In this document: one piece after another, positions 1 through 8,374 of the stretch
How the letters are laid out: each line of letters starts with the position of its first letter
Numbering within the stretch: the first letter of the stretch is position 1
Made by a program: the position numbers and the translations under genes
Notes under the pieces: model-generated
Database searches by the model: none
What the model was told of the DNA's origin: nothing
What the model saw: only the letters and a program-made list of their open reading frames with translations
Source: Planctomycetota bacterium
GTDB lineage: Bacteria; Planctomycetota; Phycisphaerae; Sedimentisphaerales; Anaerohalosphaeraceae
Assembly: GCA_019456225.1 (NCBI GenBank)
Contig: VRUI01000046.1
Span: 1-39,528 of the forward strand
Direction: 5' to 3'
Length of the DNA: 39,528 nt

Positions 1-44
1 GCGGGCTGATTATCAGATTAAACAAACAGTATCGACTTAATTTA

Positions 45-503
45 TCAGAGAACAACCAGCTCGGCTAATCCCTGCTCGGCTGCGGTACCCGGACCCATGC
101 CGCTTGGCTTGGACAGGATGGCTATAATCGCCAGGTTGCTCGCTGTAGCCGAGCCGTCGCCTGCGTGAGGCTGGTTAGGCTGCATGTAGCGTTTGTGCGT
201 GCCGTTTTGCAGGTTGATGTCGATAGCGAATACCTGATCGTCTTCATCGTCGGCAATCGCATCTGCCAGGGCTGCGCCTGTCTTGTCGGTGTAAGAACCA
301 CCGGAGGTGTCGCACTCTTCTATTTTGAGAGCTGCGGTCTCGGCTGTTGAGCCGATGGCAGCTGCCAAAGAACCGGCTAAAAACTCAAACCTTAAGTGAC
401 CCCATCCGGCTGTGTCGACCGGAGTGGGAGCGGCAAAGTCGCCGTTGTCCTTGGCTTCCGGAGGAAGGACCAGGACGGTTTTTGTGTTTTGTATCGGATT
501 CAT
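45..503 (-). CDS. Phage capsid-associated structural protein (hypothetical family)
   Basis: A 152-residue acidic protein encoded directly after the major capsid gene in the leftward head operon. Its composition (a conserved VDTAGWG-like start, a GGSY turn in the middle, and a KRYMQP motif followed by GDG) resembles a common but poorly named family of phage proteins found downstream of HK97-type capsid genes. These are often assumed to be head decoration, capsid-fibre or virion proteins. There is no membrane segment or signal peptide. The start is supported by an AAAGGGAT ribosome binding site 7 nt upstream. The virion role is inferred from position and family resemblance; the exact function is unknown. 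Confidence 0.7.
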   Translation of the reverse strand: MNPIQNTKTVLVLPPEAKDNGDFAAPTPVDTAGWGHLRFEFLAGSLAAAIGSTAETAALKIEECDTSGGSYTDKTGAALADAIADDEDDQVFAIDINLQNGTHKRYMQPNQPHAGDGSATASNLAIIAILSKPSGMGPGTAAEQGLAELVVL

Positions 504-567
504 TTTGAAATCCCTTTCATATTAAAATAAACAACAATCAATTACGTTAAGTTTTCTCATCCCTTTT

Positions 568-595
568 AGCAGGCCCAGGCAACCCCGGGCCTGCT
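568..595. other. Strong hairpin between capsid gene and next gene
   Basis: Perfect 9-bp inverted repeat (AGCAGGCCC / GGGCCTGCT) around a 10-nt loop, 14 nt after the capsid stop codon. No U-run follows it on the transcribed (minus) strand, so it is not a classic intrinsic terminator. It could stabilise the 3' end of the highly expressed capsid mRNA or cause partial termination. Confidence 0.55.
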
Positions 596-609
596 GCTAA
601 AGGTTGCTA

Positions 610-1887
610 CTATGAAGCCTTGGTCTTGAGAGCACAGATCGGACCGGCGACGGTGGTAGTACCTTCGCCGAATACGGTTATCGCGATCCTCTCGGTTCCC
701 ATGATGGCGATCTGTCGCTGGGTGAACAGCGCTTCAGTCGAAGACTCGATCGTCATTTTTCGGCGATCACCAAGCCATACACCAAGCTTGAGGTTACCGA
801 AGACACAACATATCTGGCTAACAGCAGTAACCTTAGGCATGACATGTATAAATACGACCTCGTAACCCCGGAAATATTTCGTCCTGGAGTTGCTGTTCGT
901 CAGGATTTCAGCTGCGGCAGTACCGCCTGCGGCGAGAGCTAATTTTTCCATTATCTCGAAGTAGAAGGCACGCGTGCAGTACCACTTCAGATTGATGCCG
1001 TCATCAGCGTATTCGGGAACTCTGCCCAGAAGCTTGCTGAAATCGCCCATTGTCAGAGAAGCCCACGTCGAGCCTGTACCTTCTACTACGCCTGCAAGAC
1101 TGGCTGTAGCATTCAGTTTGCCGATGATGCCGACATAGTTGAAGTAGGTACTCGTTCCATCGCCGTTGAAACCGATCGTATCTTCTTTGAGGGCAAAGGC
1201 CATCGCGATCAATTCACCGACGAGATTACCGATAGAGATCGCCGCATCCTCATCGAGGTTCTTATCGATAGCGCAATACGTAACCCATTCCTTGGCACCC
1301 AGACCGACGGGCTTGAAGCCTGCATCGGACTTAGTCGCGGCAACACCTGCCGACGGACAGTAAACCTCGAGGAGGTCGGTAAGCATCGGCGCAGAAGCAC
1401 TGTCGCTGCTCATCGGATAGACGTTAACGTTTTGTCTGAATTTGCCATAACTATCGATGAGCATGATCAGAGTATCGATGAACTGGGTCGGAGCGAAGAT
1501 GCCGCCTTCGGTGTTGTCCTGCTCGTTGAAATCGCGTTCGAGCTTGTAGCCTTTTGCGACCAGCATCTCGGTGGCTTTTTCACTTCCGGCTACTGCCGAC
1601 AATACGTAAAGACCGAAGTCCCTGGCCAGGGATGCCGAGCCCCACACACCGTTGTAGAGCTTTTCGGGTATCTGCGAAGGTTCGGAGTTCAGGAAGCCAA
1701 AGTTCTTGATCTCTTTTGTGAGAGTCTCGATATTGCTCTTGAGCGTCTCGATATCTTTGAACTGATCGGTGAGCTGACCCTTGACGATATCGCTTAAGCT
1801 CTTGATAAAGTCTTCATTGCCCAGAATGCCTTTCTGGTAATCGCCGAACATCTTTTCGAGTAACGCTTTTAATTCTTTTTCATCCAT
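610..1887 (-). CDS. Phage major capsid protein, HK97 fold
   Basis: A 425-residue protein with the layout of HK97-type capsid proteins. Residues 1 to about 65 are charged and predicted coiled coil (a scaffolding delta-domain), ending near the expected prohead protease cleavage zone. The shell domain follows, opening with an EGGIFAPTQF segment and the typical run on to a proline/serine-rich strand and helix (FRQNVNVYPMSS). Late residues show the glycine-rich LGVWLGDRR strand and the C-terminal IAITVFG segment. It lies directly downstream of the prohead protease, the standard order. It assembles the icosahedral head. Mu itself uses a different capsid operon, so this is an HK97-type head in a Mu-like phage. 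The family call is confident; the cleavage point is not determined. Confidence 0.9.
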   Translation of the reverse strand: MDEKELKALLEKMFGDYQKGILGNEDFIKSLSDIVKGQLTDQFKDIETLKSNIETLTKEIKNFGFLNSEPSQIPEKLYNGVWGSASLARDFGLYVLSAVAGSEKATEMLVAKGYKLERDFNEQDNTEGGIFAPTQFIDTLIMLIDSYGKFRQNVNVYPMSSDSASAPMLTDLLEVYCPSAGVAATKSDAGFKPVGLGAKEWVTYCAIDKNLDEDAAISIGNLVGELIAMAFALKEDTIGFNGDGTSTYFNYVGIIGKLNATASLAGVVEGTGSTWASLTMGDFSKLLGRVPEYADDGINLKWYCTRAFYFEIMEKLALAAGGTAAAEILTNSNSRTKYFRGYEVVFIHVMPKVTAVSQICCVFGNLKLGVWLGDRRKMTIESSTEALFTQRQIAIMGTERIAITVFGEGTTTVAGPICALKTKAS

Positions 1888-1900
1888 GATAAAAAATCCT

Positions 1901-2668
1901 TTATAATTGAATATTTAAAACTGATTTAAGTGCTTCTACAATTTGCTCGGGCTTTAGTTTGTCACCAGCGGAGCGATCTGAGTCATGAGAGCCGCCGAGC
2001 TTATCCTCATGCAAATCGTCCGAATCGGGGACCAGTAAATCCTTGATCTCTTCGAGGCCGTCGAGAACGTCATCGAAGTGTGATTTTATGCTTTCGGTGA
2101 TCACTTCCTTTATCTGATCATTGTTCGCCTTAATCGCTTCAGCTATGGCGTCTTTGGAATCTTCGTCATCGAAGTAACCTTTTGCGCGGGCGAGGGCATG
2201 GGGGTTCGAAGGGACAGGGACGGCTGAGACTTCGAGCAGCTCTACCTCGGTGTAAGTTCTAAGGGCACATCTACCCTTGTCGTCGCGAGTATCTTCCCAT
2301 TTAACAGGAATGAAACCGACACTGAAGGCCCGCATGTGACCGTCGCGGTAGAGGATCCAGTATTCTTCGCCGAGGGCTGTCTTGGCAAACTTCATTGTAA
2401 ATACAAGTCCTTCGCTTGTGATCTTAACCGTTTCGGGTATGGCCGAACCGATGACAGGCGACGAACCTGTTTGCAGACGATGCTGATGACAGGCAAGGAT
2501 CACAGAGTTCGCGAGAAACGATTTGATGTTCTTTTTGAACGCGCTTGGCTTAATGATATCGCCGTCTCGATCCTTGTCGGCTGTCGAAGCCAAAACATCG
2601 ATCGTACGCTGCTCGGTATTGATTGATTTTACGGTTGCGAAAATAAACTGAGCTTTTTCTTTAGCCAT
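1901..2668 (-). CDS. HK97-family prohead protease (S78)
   Basis: A 255-residue serine protease that trims the capsid scaffold domain during head maturation. The N-terminal two thirds match the caudoviral prohead protease fold, with an early strand set (TIDVLASTADKDRDGD), a histidine cluster LACHQH around residues 58-63, and the catalytic-serine motif AFSVGF at S116. A downstream ELLEVSAVPVPSNP segment is also typical of the family. The C-terminal 80 residues are acidic and charged, perhaps a scaffold-like tail. I chose ATG at 2668 over the in-frame GTG at 2677 because AAAGGTGA lies 5 nt before it. It overlaps the end of the portal gene by 8 nt, indicating translational coupling. Confidence 0.87.
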   Translation of the reverse strand: MAKEKAQFIFATVKSINTEQRTIDVLASTADKDRDGDIIKPSAFKKNIKSFLANSVILACHQHRLQTGSSPVIGSAIPETVKITSEGLVFTMKFAKTALGEEYWILYRDGHMRAFSVGFIPVKWEDTRDDKGRCALRTYTEVELLEVSAVPVPSNPHALARAKGYFDDEDSKDAIAEAIKANNDQIKEVITESIKSHFDDVLDGLEEIKDLLVPDSDDLHEDKLGGSHDSDRSAGDKLKPEQIVEALKSVLNIQL

Positions 2669-5078
2669 CGGATTCACCTTTTGCGTTTAAGTGAGCTTGT
2701 ATCATGTCATCGTATGAATAGAATTTGATATTTGCGTAGTATGCCAGGCCGAGCGACTTGCCGGCTGCCGCCATCATGATATGAAGGCATCTACAGTTCA
2801 TTATATTTTTAGCCGAGGCCGAAGGATCGCCGGGATACATGAGCATCTCTCCGCCGACGTCAAAGTGTTCGGTGATCGGGATGCCTTTGTCGTATTTAGC
2901 TTCAGCGGACTTGTGGGCATCTCTGACGTGATCGTCGCGGGAGGTTATCCAGGACTTAAGCTCGCCGCCGACTGCTTTCATACCTTCCTGGCGACCGGCA
3001 GATACAGCGCCTGAGGTGTGAGTCCTGGCGATCTTTAAATGCCTGGCCCGGTTGCTGCCGAGCTGGGTTTTGATGCGATCTGTCAACTGATTTAGATCTT
3101 CGCCGTTTTCCAGTCCTTCGGTGAGCTGGTCGGCGATCATTTTTCGGGTCGTCTTGTTGGTCTTTGTGATCTTCTGGCTGGATATCCTTAAGGCCCGCCT
3201 GACTGCCGGTCTGAGCTTGACCTGTTCGACAACGGCGTCAAGCTGATCGCCGGTGACTCCGCCTTCGGTAAGGGTCTGCCGGATGCCGAGTTCGCTGGCT
3301 TTGCCGAAGAATACCTGGTTGATGACCTTAAGCTTTTTGTTTTCGGCATGAAGGTCGAATACGACACGGGCGATGATCTCGTCTTTATCCTTGGTCACCG
3401 ACTTGGCTTCTTTTAAAGCCTTCTTGAGGGCTGCAATCAGGAGCCGCTGCTGACGCTGGAAGTATGACCACAAAGCGCCTTTGTACTCTCTTTCGATACC
3501 GGCCCAGGAGATCACCCAGTTTTTCCAGAACCGCAGCTTTGCACGTTCGTCGTCTTTGGTCTGAGGCTGAGTCAGCAGCTTAACAATCTTTTTAATGTCC
3601 GACTTACCATCTTCATCTTTGGATTCTGGAGGTGCGAATAGCTTGCGAAGTTTCGATGCATATTTGTCAGCGATCGACTTGCTGTCTTCGTCGCCGCCTT
3701 CGTCATCGTCGGGATCGTCATCTTCGCCTTCAGGAGCGTCCGGGCCGGTGATGCCTTCCGGACCGGCTTCAAGGATATAGCTTGCAGGTACAAGTCCCAT
3801 CGACACCCAGTGCTCCTTGCCCCAGGGCTGATCGTCATCAAATGGAAGATCGTAAACCTCGATCAGATTGTTGAGCGTGACACCGGCCTCCTTGTAGTTT
3901 AGAACCTTCTCGGTCTTTTCGTTTTGCATCTCCTGGATGACCGGGTGGGCATCGGTATTGAACCAGAAGAATAACCTGCTTTGACGCTGGACGGCCTTTA
4001 GGTGAGCGGCCCGATACGACTGACGCCTGACAAGCGGGTAGTTGCGCAAGAGAACCGTCTTGCAATCTTTAAGCTCGACGGCGCGTGTGCCCGTCTGGAA
4101 CATCCCGGATATCATATTCGTAAGATGACCGGCAATGACACGCGCCAGAGGAGTGACCGAGTTGCAAACAAAGTCTCGCTGGGCAGGGCCGCCGGAGTAC
4201 TGGGCCTCGGTTTCGAGACCGACGACGGCGGGCGGGACATTGAAGGTTGTGCAGATACGTTTATCGTTCATGTCCTTAAGCTTGGTCATCTCGATATCGG
4301 CAAGCTTTGAAGCGGTCTGTTTTATGTCCATGCCGCCGGCAATTAAAGCAGTACGTTTGGCCTTACCGGCCCCGGCATGGCGGGTATCGAACTGGTCGAG
4401 GAGAAATCGTGCCTGGTCGGGGTCGACCTTGCCGGGGGCGGTAAGAACGGTGCCGAGACTTGCGCCGTTTGCCAGGGCCGATTCGTTAAGCAGCGAGGCC
4501 TGGTAGCTTTGACTTATAGCAAGCCGTGCAGCCGTAACCGGACCGAGACCGTGGAACCTGCTGTAAGGATTGAAATTCTTGATCTGGTAAACTTCACATT
4601 CTTTGAAAGTTGCACGCTCGCCGTTTACGCCCCTGAATTCCCAGCCGACAAGTGTGCCGTCGGCGCGGCGGTTGTGAGTGATCGCGTGCATCTGCATGCC
4701 GGATACGACCATCATCTCTGTCGGCTGGAGGCCGTTCATCTCGGTAAAGACTATAAAGACGTCTCGGGTAAGCGCGTAATGACCGACAACCTGGTTGATC
4801 AGATCTTCGTACTTCATCTTCGGGTTATTGAACAGGAAGTCATACGCCGGGCCGGATTCGACGATCTTGTTGTCTATCGTCGACAGGATCAGCGGGAGGC
4901 CGCTTATCGCATCGACAAGCTTATTGACGCAGGCATAGACAAGTTCGCTTTGAGCGTACGGCCTGGTCGGACGTGAAGAGCTGCTGCCGGTGCCTTGCGC
5001 ACCAGAGAAGTAACGCCGCAGCTCGGTAAAGCTTTTGATCGTCTGGTAAAAAGATTTTGCTTTGCTTATTAAATTCAT
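2661..5078 (-). CDS. Portal protein fused to MuF-type head morphogenesis domain
   Basis: At 805 residues this is nearly twice the usual portal length. Residues 1 to about 430 are an HK97-type portal: early YACVNKLVDAISGLPL, then YQIKNFNPYSRFHGLGP, the clip/stem region, and FNVPPAVVGL. A very acidic linker follows (PDDDEGGDEDS, about 455-470). The C-terminal third carries a head-morphogenesis domain of the Mu gpF/SPP1 gp7 kind, with a helical ARTHTSGAVSAGRQEG segment, the W..R.D..VRDAH core, a FDVGGEMLMYPGDP motif, and NCRC followed by hydrophobics. Portals form the dodecameric DNA gate at one head vertex; MuF proteins sit nearby and are often ejected. Fusing them fixes a 1:1 ratio. The domain calls are solid; the function of the fusion is inference. 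Confidence 0.88.
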   Translation of the reverse strand: MNLISKAKSFYQTIKSFTELRRYFSGAQGTGSSSSRPTRPYAQSELVYACVNKLVDAISGLPLILSTIDNKIVESGPAYDFLFNNPKMKYEDLINQVVGHYALTRDVFIVFTEMNGLQPTEMMVVSGMQMHAITHNRRADGTLVGWEFRGVNGERATFKECEVYQIKNFNPYSRFHGLGPVTAARLAISQSYQASLLNESALANGASLGTVLTAPGKVDPDQARFLLDQFDTRHAGAGKAKRTALIAGGMDIKQTASKLADIEMTKLKDMNDKRICTTFNVPPAVVGLETEAQYSGGPAQRDFVCNSVTPLARVIAGHLTNMISGMFQTGTRAVELKDCKTVLLRNYPLVRRQSYRAAHLKAVQRQSRLFFWFNTDAHPVIQEMQNEKTEKVLNYKEAGVTLNNLIEVYDLPFDDDQPWGKEHWVSMGLVPASYILEAGPEGITGPDAPEGEDDDPDDDEGGDEDSKSIADKYASKLRKLFAPPESKDEDGKSDIKKIVKLLTQPQTKDDERAKLRFWKNWVISWAGIEREYKGALWSYFQRQQRLLIAALKKALKEAKSVTKDKDEIIARVVFDLHAENKKLKVINQVFFGKASELGIRQTLTEGGVTGDQLDAVVEQVKLRPAVRRALRISSQKITKTNKTTRKMIADQLTEGLENGEDLNQLTDRIKTQLGSNRARHLKIARTHTSGAVSAGRQEGMKAVGGELKSWITSRDDHVRDAHKSAEAKYDKGIPITEHFDVGGEMLMYPGDPSASAKNIMNCRCLHIMMAAAGKSLGLAYYANIKFYSYDDMIQAHLNAKGESDG

Positions 5079-5087
5079 GTTCGTCCT

Positions 5088-6365
5088 TTATCCTACAAAC
5101 ACCTGGGGGATAGCGCCTTCTTCGGTTGCCATATACGAAAGTGCCATTGACCAGAACCTGTCGGCATGGCCTAACTCTGTACGAGCCGCATCAAACCGAA
5201 TGTTACCGGCTGCGGTCGTGGTTTTCTTAACAGCATGGAGGTCATTTCTTAATTTGCGACATCTCTGTATCCTGGCCCTGCGGTCCTGGAATACCCTGAG
5301 CGTCCGGGTTGCCAGGTCATTCTTTGAGGGATTTGTGAAAGCGACGCCTTCGACACGGGTTGGATCGAACTCGTCGATCGTGTCTTCTGCCAGTTGCATA
5401 CCGATACCGGATTCATCAATACAAGTACGGGAAATATTAAACTTTCTTATCAAGCTGGAAAGCAGCTGCTGCTGGTGACGGAATTTGACCTTGTTAAGAG
5501 TGATCATGCCGCGATTCCAGTAGATATCGCCGACCTGCTCGATAAGGTTAATGACTGTGAGGTCTCTTTTTCTGCCGACATCGACACCGCAATAGATCGG
5601 GCCCTTACGCTCGAAATCGAAATTGTTGATATCGAAATCTGCGTACTTGATCTCCGGCGGGACCGTATCGTCCTGGCAGGATTCGATAAGTTCGTAGTTA
5701 AGCAGCACTGAAGCGATATCGATAAACAGACAAAGGAATTCCTGGTCCCATGCTTCGGGATCGTCGAGGCCTTCCTTGAGCTCTTCGATGTTGTGTTCGA
5801 CTCCGTCGGCGACCGCCTGGTAGATGTCGACAAAATGTTTACTGTAACTGTTGTCGCCTGTAAAGAGCGAGTGGAACCGGTTACCCAGGCCCTGGGGTGT
5901 CGAGACGATCCTGAGCTTGAAGCCTCTGGATATCGTCGGGAACAGGGCCTTCCAGATCGCTCTTGAGTCTTTGTGGAAAGCGAACTCGTCGAGAATAATA
6001 TTTGCCGAAAAGCCGCGAGCGGTATCGGGGTTTGCAGGCAGGCCCATGATCCTGGCACCGTTTGGCAGGGTTATCGTCAGGAGTGTGTATTGAGTATCGC
6101 TAAAGAAATCTTCCTCGATACTCGATGCGGCGATCGCCATCGCCTCACAGTGCATCTTGACCTTGCTCATCAATTCCTTGCTCTGCCTGGCACCGGCGCT
6201 AAGCAATACCCAGTCCTGACCCGTTTCGGCTGCATCCAGAACGGCTTCCAGCGAAACGCCAAAGCTCTTGCCGATCTGCCTGCACATAAGCCCGATCTTG
6301 AACCTTGAGTGGTCGTTGAGCCATCGCTGCTGATAACCGTATAGTGGTACTGCCGGTGCTACCAT
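5088..6365 (-). CDS. Large terminase subunit, Mu gp28-like
   Basis: A 425-residue DNA-packaging motor protein. The ATPase half shows the terminase adenine/Walker A segment CRQIGKS near residues 28-34 and a Walker B ANIILDEFAF near residue 125, followed by a coupling-motif-like IVSTPQG. The C-terminal half carries the RNase H-like nuclease, opening at GVDVGRKRDLTVI with the first catalytic aspartate. It pumps DNA into the portal encoded just downstream and cuts it when the head is full. Its start overlaps the gp27-like stop as TAATG, so the two terminase genes are translationally coupled. It is closest in style to Mu-like phage gp28 proteins. Confidence 0.88.
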   Translation of the reverse strand: MVAPAVPLYGYQQRWLNDHSRFKIGLMCRQIGKSFGVSLEAVLDAAETGQDWVLLSAGARQSKELMSKVKMHCEAMAIAASSIEEDFFSDTQYTLLTITLPNGARIMGLPANPDTARGFSANIILDEFAFHKDSRAIWKALFPTISRGFKLRIVSTPQGLGNRFHSLFTGDNSYSKHFVDIYQAVADGVEHNIEELKEGLDDPEAWDQEFLCLFIDIASVLLNYELIESCQDDTVPPEIKYADFDINNFDFERKGPIYCGVDVGRKRDLTVINLIEQVGDIYWNRGMITLNKVKFRHQQQLLSSLIRKFNISRTCIDESGIGMQLAEDTIDEFDPTRVEGVAFTNPSKNDLATRTLRVFQDRRARIQRCRKLRNDLHAVKKTTTAAGNIRFDAARTELGHADRFWSMALSYMATEEGAIPQVFVG

Positions 6366-6925
6366 TATAAAATCCCGTAAATCTGCTCCCTGATAGCCTT
6401 GAGGGTTTCAGGGTCAATTTGTTTTTTGCCGGCGATCTCAGTGATCTTCTTGACGGCGGCCTTTGCTTTCTTTTCGATCTGGCTTTTTACGTATTGTTCG
6501 CTCTTGATGGCGATCGCGGTGCAGTCCTTGACGGTGCAGGCGAGTTCCCTTAGCTGCTTTGGAGTGAGACTATCGTCGTTGGCTGCCGTCTCTATGACGA
6601 TGGCGGTGAGCATCTCGGCGACGGCCTTCTGGGTCTGGGAGGCGTTTTCATCGCTGAGGCCGGACATGACCTCGCGGGCAAGGACCCCGGCTTCCTTCAT
6701 CCGGGCCAGGACCCGAATACTTCGACCGTACCGCCCTACCGCCGACCTGGAAACCTTGTGGCCGGCCTGGCGGCAGTAGTCGACGAGGTCCTCGTATTTG
6801 GGCTTGCCTTCCTGCTCACCGGAAAAATCAAAGGGATACTCGTTGTCGATGATCATGCGGCGGAGAGTTTCCTGGAGATCCTTCGGCAGGCGGTCTATAC
6901 TGGAATGTGCGCGGCGTTTGCTCAT
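6365..6925 (-). CDS. Small terminase, Mu gp27-like (DUF3486)
   Basis: A 186-residue protein directly upstream of and coupled to the large terminase. The N-terminal 70 residues contain the DUF3486 signature: SSIDRLPKDLQETLRRMI, a YEDLVDYCRQAG helix, and the SRSAVGRYGRSI recognition helix. This is a helix-turn-helix typical of small terminases that bind the packaging start site. The rest is helical and alanine/lysine-rich, suiting oligomerisation and contact with the large subunit. In Mu-like phages gp27 and gp28 are always paired in this order, which supports both calls. Confidence 0.85.
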   Translation of the reverse strand: MSKRRAHSSIDRLPKDLQETLRRMIIDNEYPFDFSGEQEGKPKYEDLVDYCRQAGHKVSRSAVGRYGRSIRVLARMKEAGVLAREVMSGLSDENASQTQKAVAEMLTAIVIETAANDDSLTPKQLRELACTVKDCTAIAIKSEQYVKSQIEKKAKAAVKKITEIAGKKQIDPETLKAIREQIYGIL

Positions 6926-7233
6926 TATATCTCCAAAGCCGGATCGTCTATAGTGTCCTGGGCGATCTCGAGACCTTCGGCGGTGAGCTTGACAACCTTT
7001 TGCTCAATATCGCTCATGCCGCCGATGGCATCGTCGACGAACTGGATATATCGCTTGGCCGCGAGGTAGGCGATGTCTTTTTTAAATAAACTAAAATCGT
7101 ACATCGCATCGACCGTGTAAACGGTCAGGAAAAGAGACTTCATGCGGAGGCCTGACGGGTAAACGATCTCCAGGCTTCTCATTATTCGCTGCCGGGCCTC
7201 TATGATAATTAACGCTTTTGCTGATTTAGCCAT
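6925..7233 (-). CDS. Winged-helix phage protein, VpaChn25_0724-like
   Basis: A 102-residue protein with a winged-helix pattern: helix (RQRIMRSLEIVYP), helix (VDAMYDFSLFKKDIAYLAAKRYIQFV), then a two-strand wing and a C-terminal LTAEGLEIAQDTIDDPALEI. The ending (L T x x G x x I/V A x ... D P) is the hallmark of a small protein beside gp27 in many Mu-like phages, often mislabelled as ArsR regulators. Its stop overlaps the gp27-like start (TAATG). It may help in packaging or late regulation; its exact role is not established. Confidence 0.7.
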   Translation of the reverse strand: MAKSAKALIIIEARQRIMRSLEIVYPSGLRMKSLFLTVYTVDAMYDFSLFKKDIAYLAAKRYIQFVDDAIGGMSDIEQKVVKLTAEGLEIAQDTIDDPALEI

Positions 7234-7564
7234 TACTCTTGATCTCCTTTTTCATTTCCTTGACGATTTGGCTGGCGATATTGCCGCATATCTGGGGCAT
7301 CTTATCAAAGACCGCCATCGAGCCTTTGATCTCGCTGAGAGCTTCGAGCATCTTGATCTGCCGCTTTTCGGTAGTCGTGTAACTGCGGATGTAATCGACC
7401 TTGTCGACGAAGTCCTGGCGACATCTGTCTTTGCGCTTTGCCGCTTCCTTGAGATCACTTTCGACAGCGGCTATCCTTTTATCCATTGCTCTGAGATTAA
7501 AAAGAATCATTCCGCTGATCAGAGTCGCTGCCGCTCCTAATGCAATTGAGAGGATCTGGATCAT
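7226..7564 (-). CDS. Single-span membrane coiled-coil protein, DUF2730/Mu gp25-like
   Basis: A 112-residue protein with one hydrophobic N-terminal helix (residues 3-22, LSIALGAAATLISGMIL) followed by a long charged helix predicted to form a coiled coil. This is the architecture of the small Mu gp25/DUF2730 proteins encoded just upstream of the terminase genes in Mu-like phages. It overlaps both neighbours by a few bases. A part in lysis or membrane-linked assembly is plausible, but assignment is by layout rather than by a sequence signature. Confidence 0.6.
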   Translation of the reverse strand: MIQILSIALGAAATLISGMILFNLRAMDKRIAAVESDLKEAAKRKDRCRQDFVDKVDYIRSYTTTEKRQIKMLEALSEIKGSMAVFDKMPQICGNIASQIVKEMKKEIKSNG

Positions 7565-8199
7565 ACTCGCATCTCCTTGAAGGGTACTTTTGGCGCCCTG
7601 GGAATGGCGCTTTTGACTTCGGTGACCAGCATTATTGTCGAAGGCGACTGGAGGTCGTCATTTGCATCCTTGAGGGACTGGAGGATCTCGGCTGCCCTGC
7701 CGGTGTCGTCGGAGTCGGCTTTGAGCTTAAGCTCGTCGCGGAAATTCTGCTGAGCTTTGACGATCTCGCGGAGGGCCTTTGATTTCTTTTGAGCGACGGC
7801 GATGGCTCTTGCGACCTTAAGGCCGCCTGCTCCGCCGAAAACACCGGCGGCGGCGAGGCCGAGACTTAGAGCCAGGTCGAGGGTATTCCAGGGATCCGGG
7901 CGCTCGGCTGCATCGACCTGGGCCTGGGGGATCACCCGGGCGGGATCGGCGAGCGGCTGAGTGGGCAGGCCGAAATATGTCTGGGTGGCTTTTGCCGATT
8001 CGTGGGCGATGGTTGCGACCGGCGATTGTGGAGTTGTGCCGGTTAGCCAGATATCGGCGGTTGCTTCGATTCCCATCCGGGCGGTTTGCTTCTGGGCCTC
8101 GGTGGGCGGTTTGCGGAGCGCTTCGCATCCGTTAAAGGACATGAAAACTACGGTTAATGCTACAATAAACGTCGTGTAAACAAGGGTACTTCGCTTCAT
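7561..8199 (-). CDS. Predicted phage lipoprotein
   Basis: A 212-residue protein with an N-terminal signal: KRS, a hydrophobic stretch (VYTTFIVALTVVFMS), then FNGC as a lipobox-like cleavage site at C25. The mature part holds a proline-rich segment, a hydrophobic glycine/alanine segment (LALSLGLAAAGVFGGAGG) that may be a second membrane contact, and a long charged C-terminal helix. I chose ATG at 8199 because GGAGG lies 8 nt upstream; the in-frame ATG at 8262 would start inside the terminator. It is the first gene of the leftward late operon. In Mu-like phages this slot often holds lysis (spanin-like) genes, so a lysis role is possible but unproven. Confidence 0.6.
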   Translation of the reverse strand: MKRSTLVYTTFIVALTVVFMSFNGCEALRKPPTEAQKQTARMGIEATADIWLTGTTPQSPVATIAHESAKATQTYFGLPTQPLADPARVIPQAQVDAAERPDPWNTLDLALSLGLAAAGVFGGAGGLKVARAIAVAQKKSKALREIVKAQQNFRDELKLKADSDDTGRAAEILQSLKDANDDLQSPSTIMLVTEVKSAIPRAPKVPFKEMRV

Positions 8200-8228
8200 T
8201 TTTTTGCCTCCATGCAAAAAGGTTAATC

Positions 8229-8245
8229 CCGATCCATCGGGAAAT
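8229..8245. other. Short palindrome before the late operon
   Basis: TCCCGAT/ATCGGGA arms around a central CC (read GG on the transcribed strand), 30 bp upstream of the lipoprotein start. It could be an operator or an extra leader hairpin. A similar palindrome (CCCGATGTACATCGGGA) occurs in host DNA near 33.97 kb, so it may instead be a dispersed repeat. Confidence 0.35.
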
Positions 8246-8261
8246 CGTTTTGACGCAGGCA

Positions 8262-8368
8262 TAAAAAAAGCCCGCCGCTAAATCACTAAACGATTCAGCC
8301 TGCGGGCTGTAAAAGCTCACAAGTACACGGAGCTGCAACTCCGTTCGATGACACTGCAATGTCATCTT
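8262..8368 (-). ncRNA. Candidate small structured RNA or attenuator leader
   Basis: A leftward promoter predicts a transcript starting near 8368. It would begin at once with hairpin 1 (GATGACA-TTGCAG-TGTCATC, 8366-8347), then after 2 nt hairpin 2 (ACGGAG-TTGCAG-CTCCGT, 8344-8327), an 18-nt single-stranded linker, and a strong intrinsic terminator (8308-8269) with a run of seven T. The two hairpins have different stems but the same hexaloop, which can pair with itself through UGCA (a possible kissing interaction). The result is a compact RNA of about 106 nt upstream of the late genes. It could be a stand-alone small RNA or a put-like antitermination/attenuator leader for the head operon. The elements are directly visible; the function is inference. 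Confidence 0.5.
8263..8308 (-). terminator. Intrinsic terminator upstream of late operon
   Basis: On the minus strand AGCCCGC pairs with GCGGGCT, and inside that GCTGAATC pairs with GATTTAGC (one G-U), closing a 7-nt loop. The stem runs straight into seven T. The plus strand has no T-run after the stem, so it acts leftward. It lies between the leftward promoter and the first late gene, so late transcription must read through it or start elsewhere. Confidence 0.8.
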
Positions 8369-8374
8369 TTGTTA

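Noticed and set aside
8229-8245. Palindrome as a definite operator
   Set aside because: A similar palindrome occurs in host spacer DNA near 33.97 kb, so it may only be a repeat.
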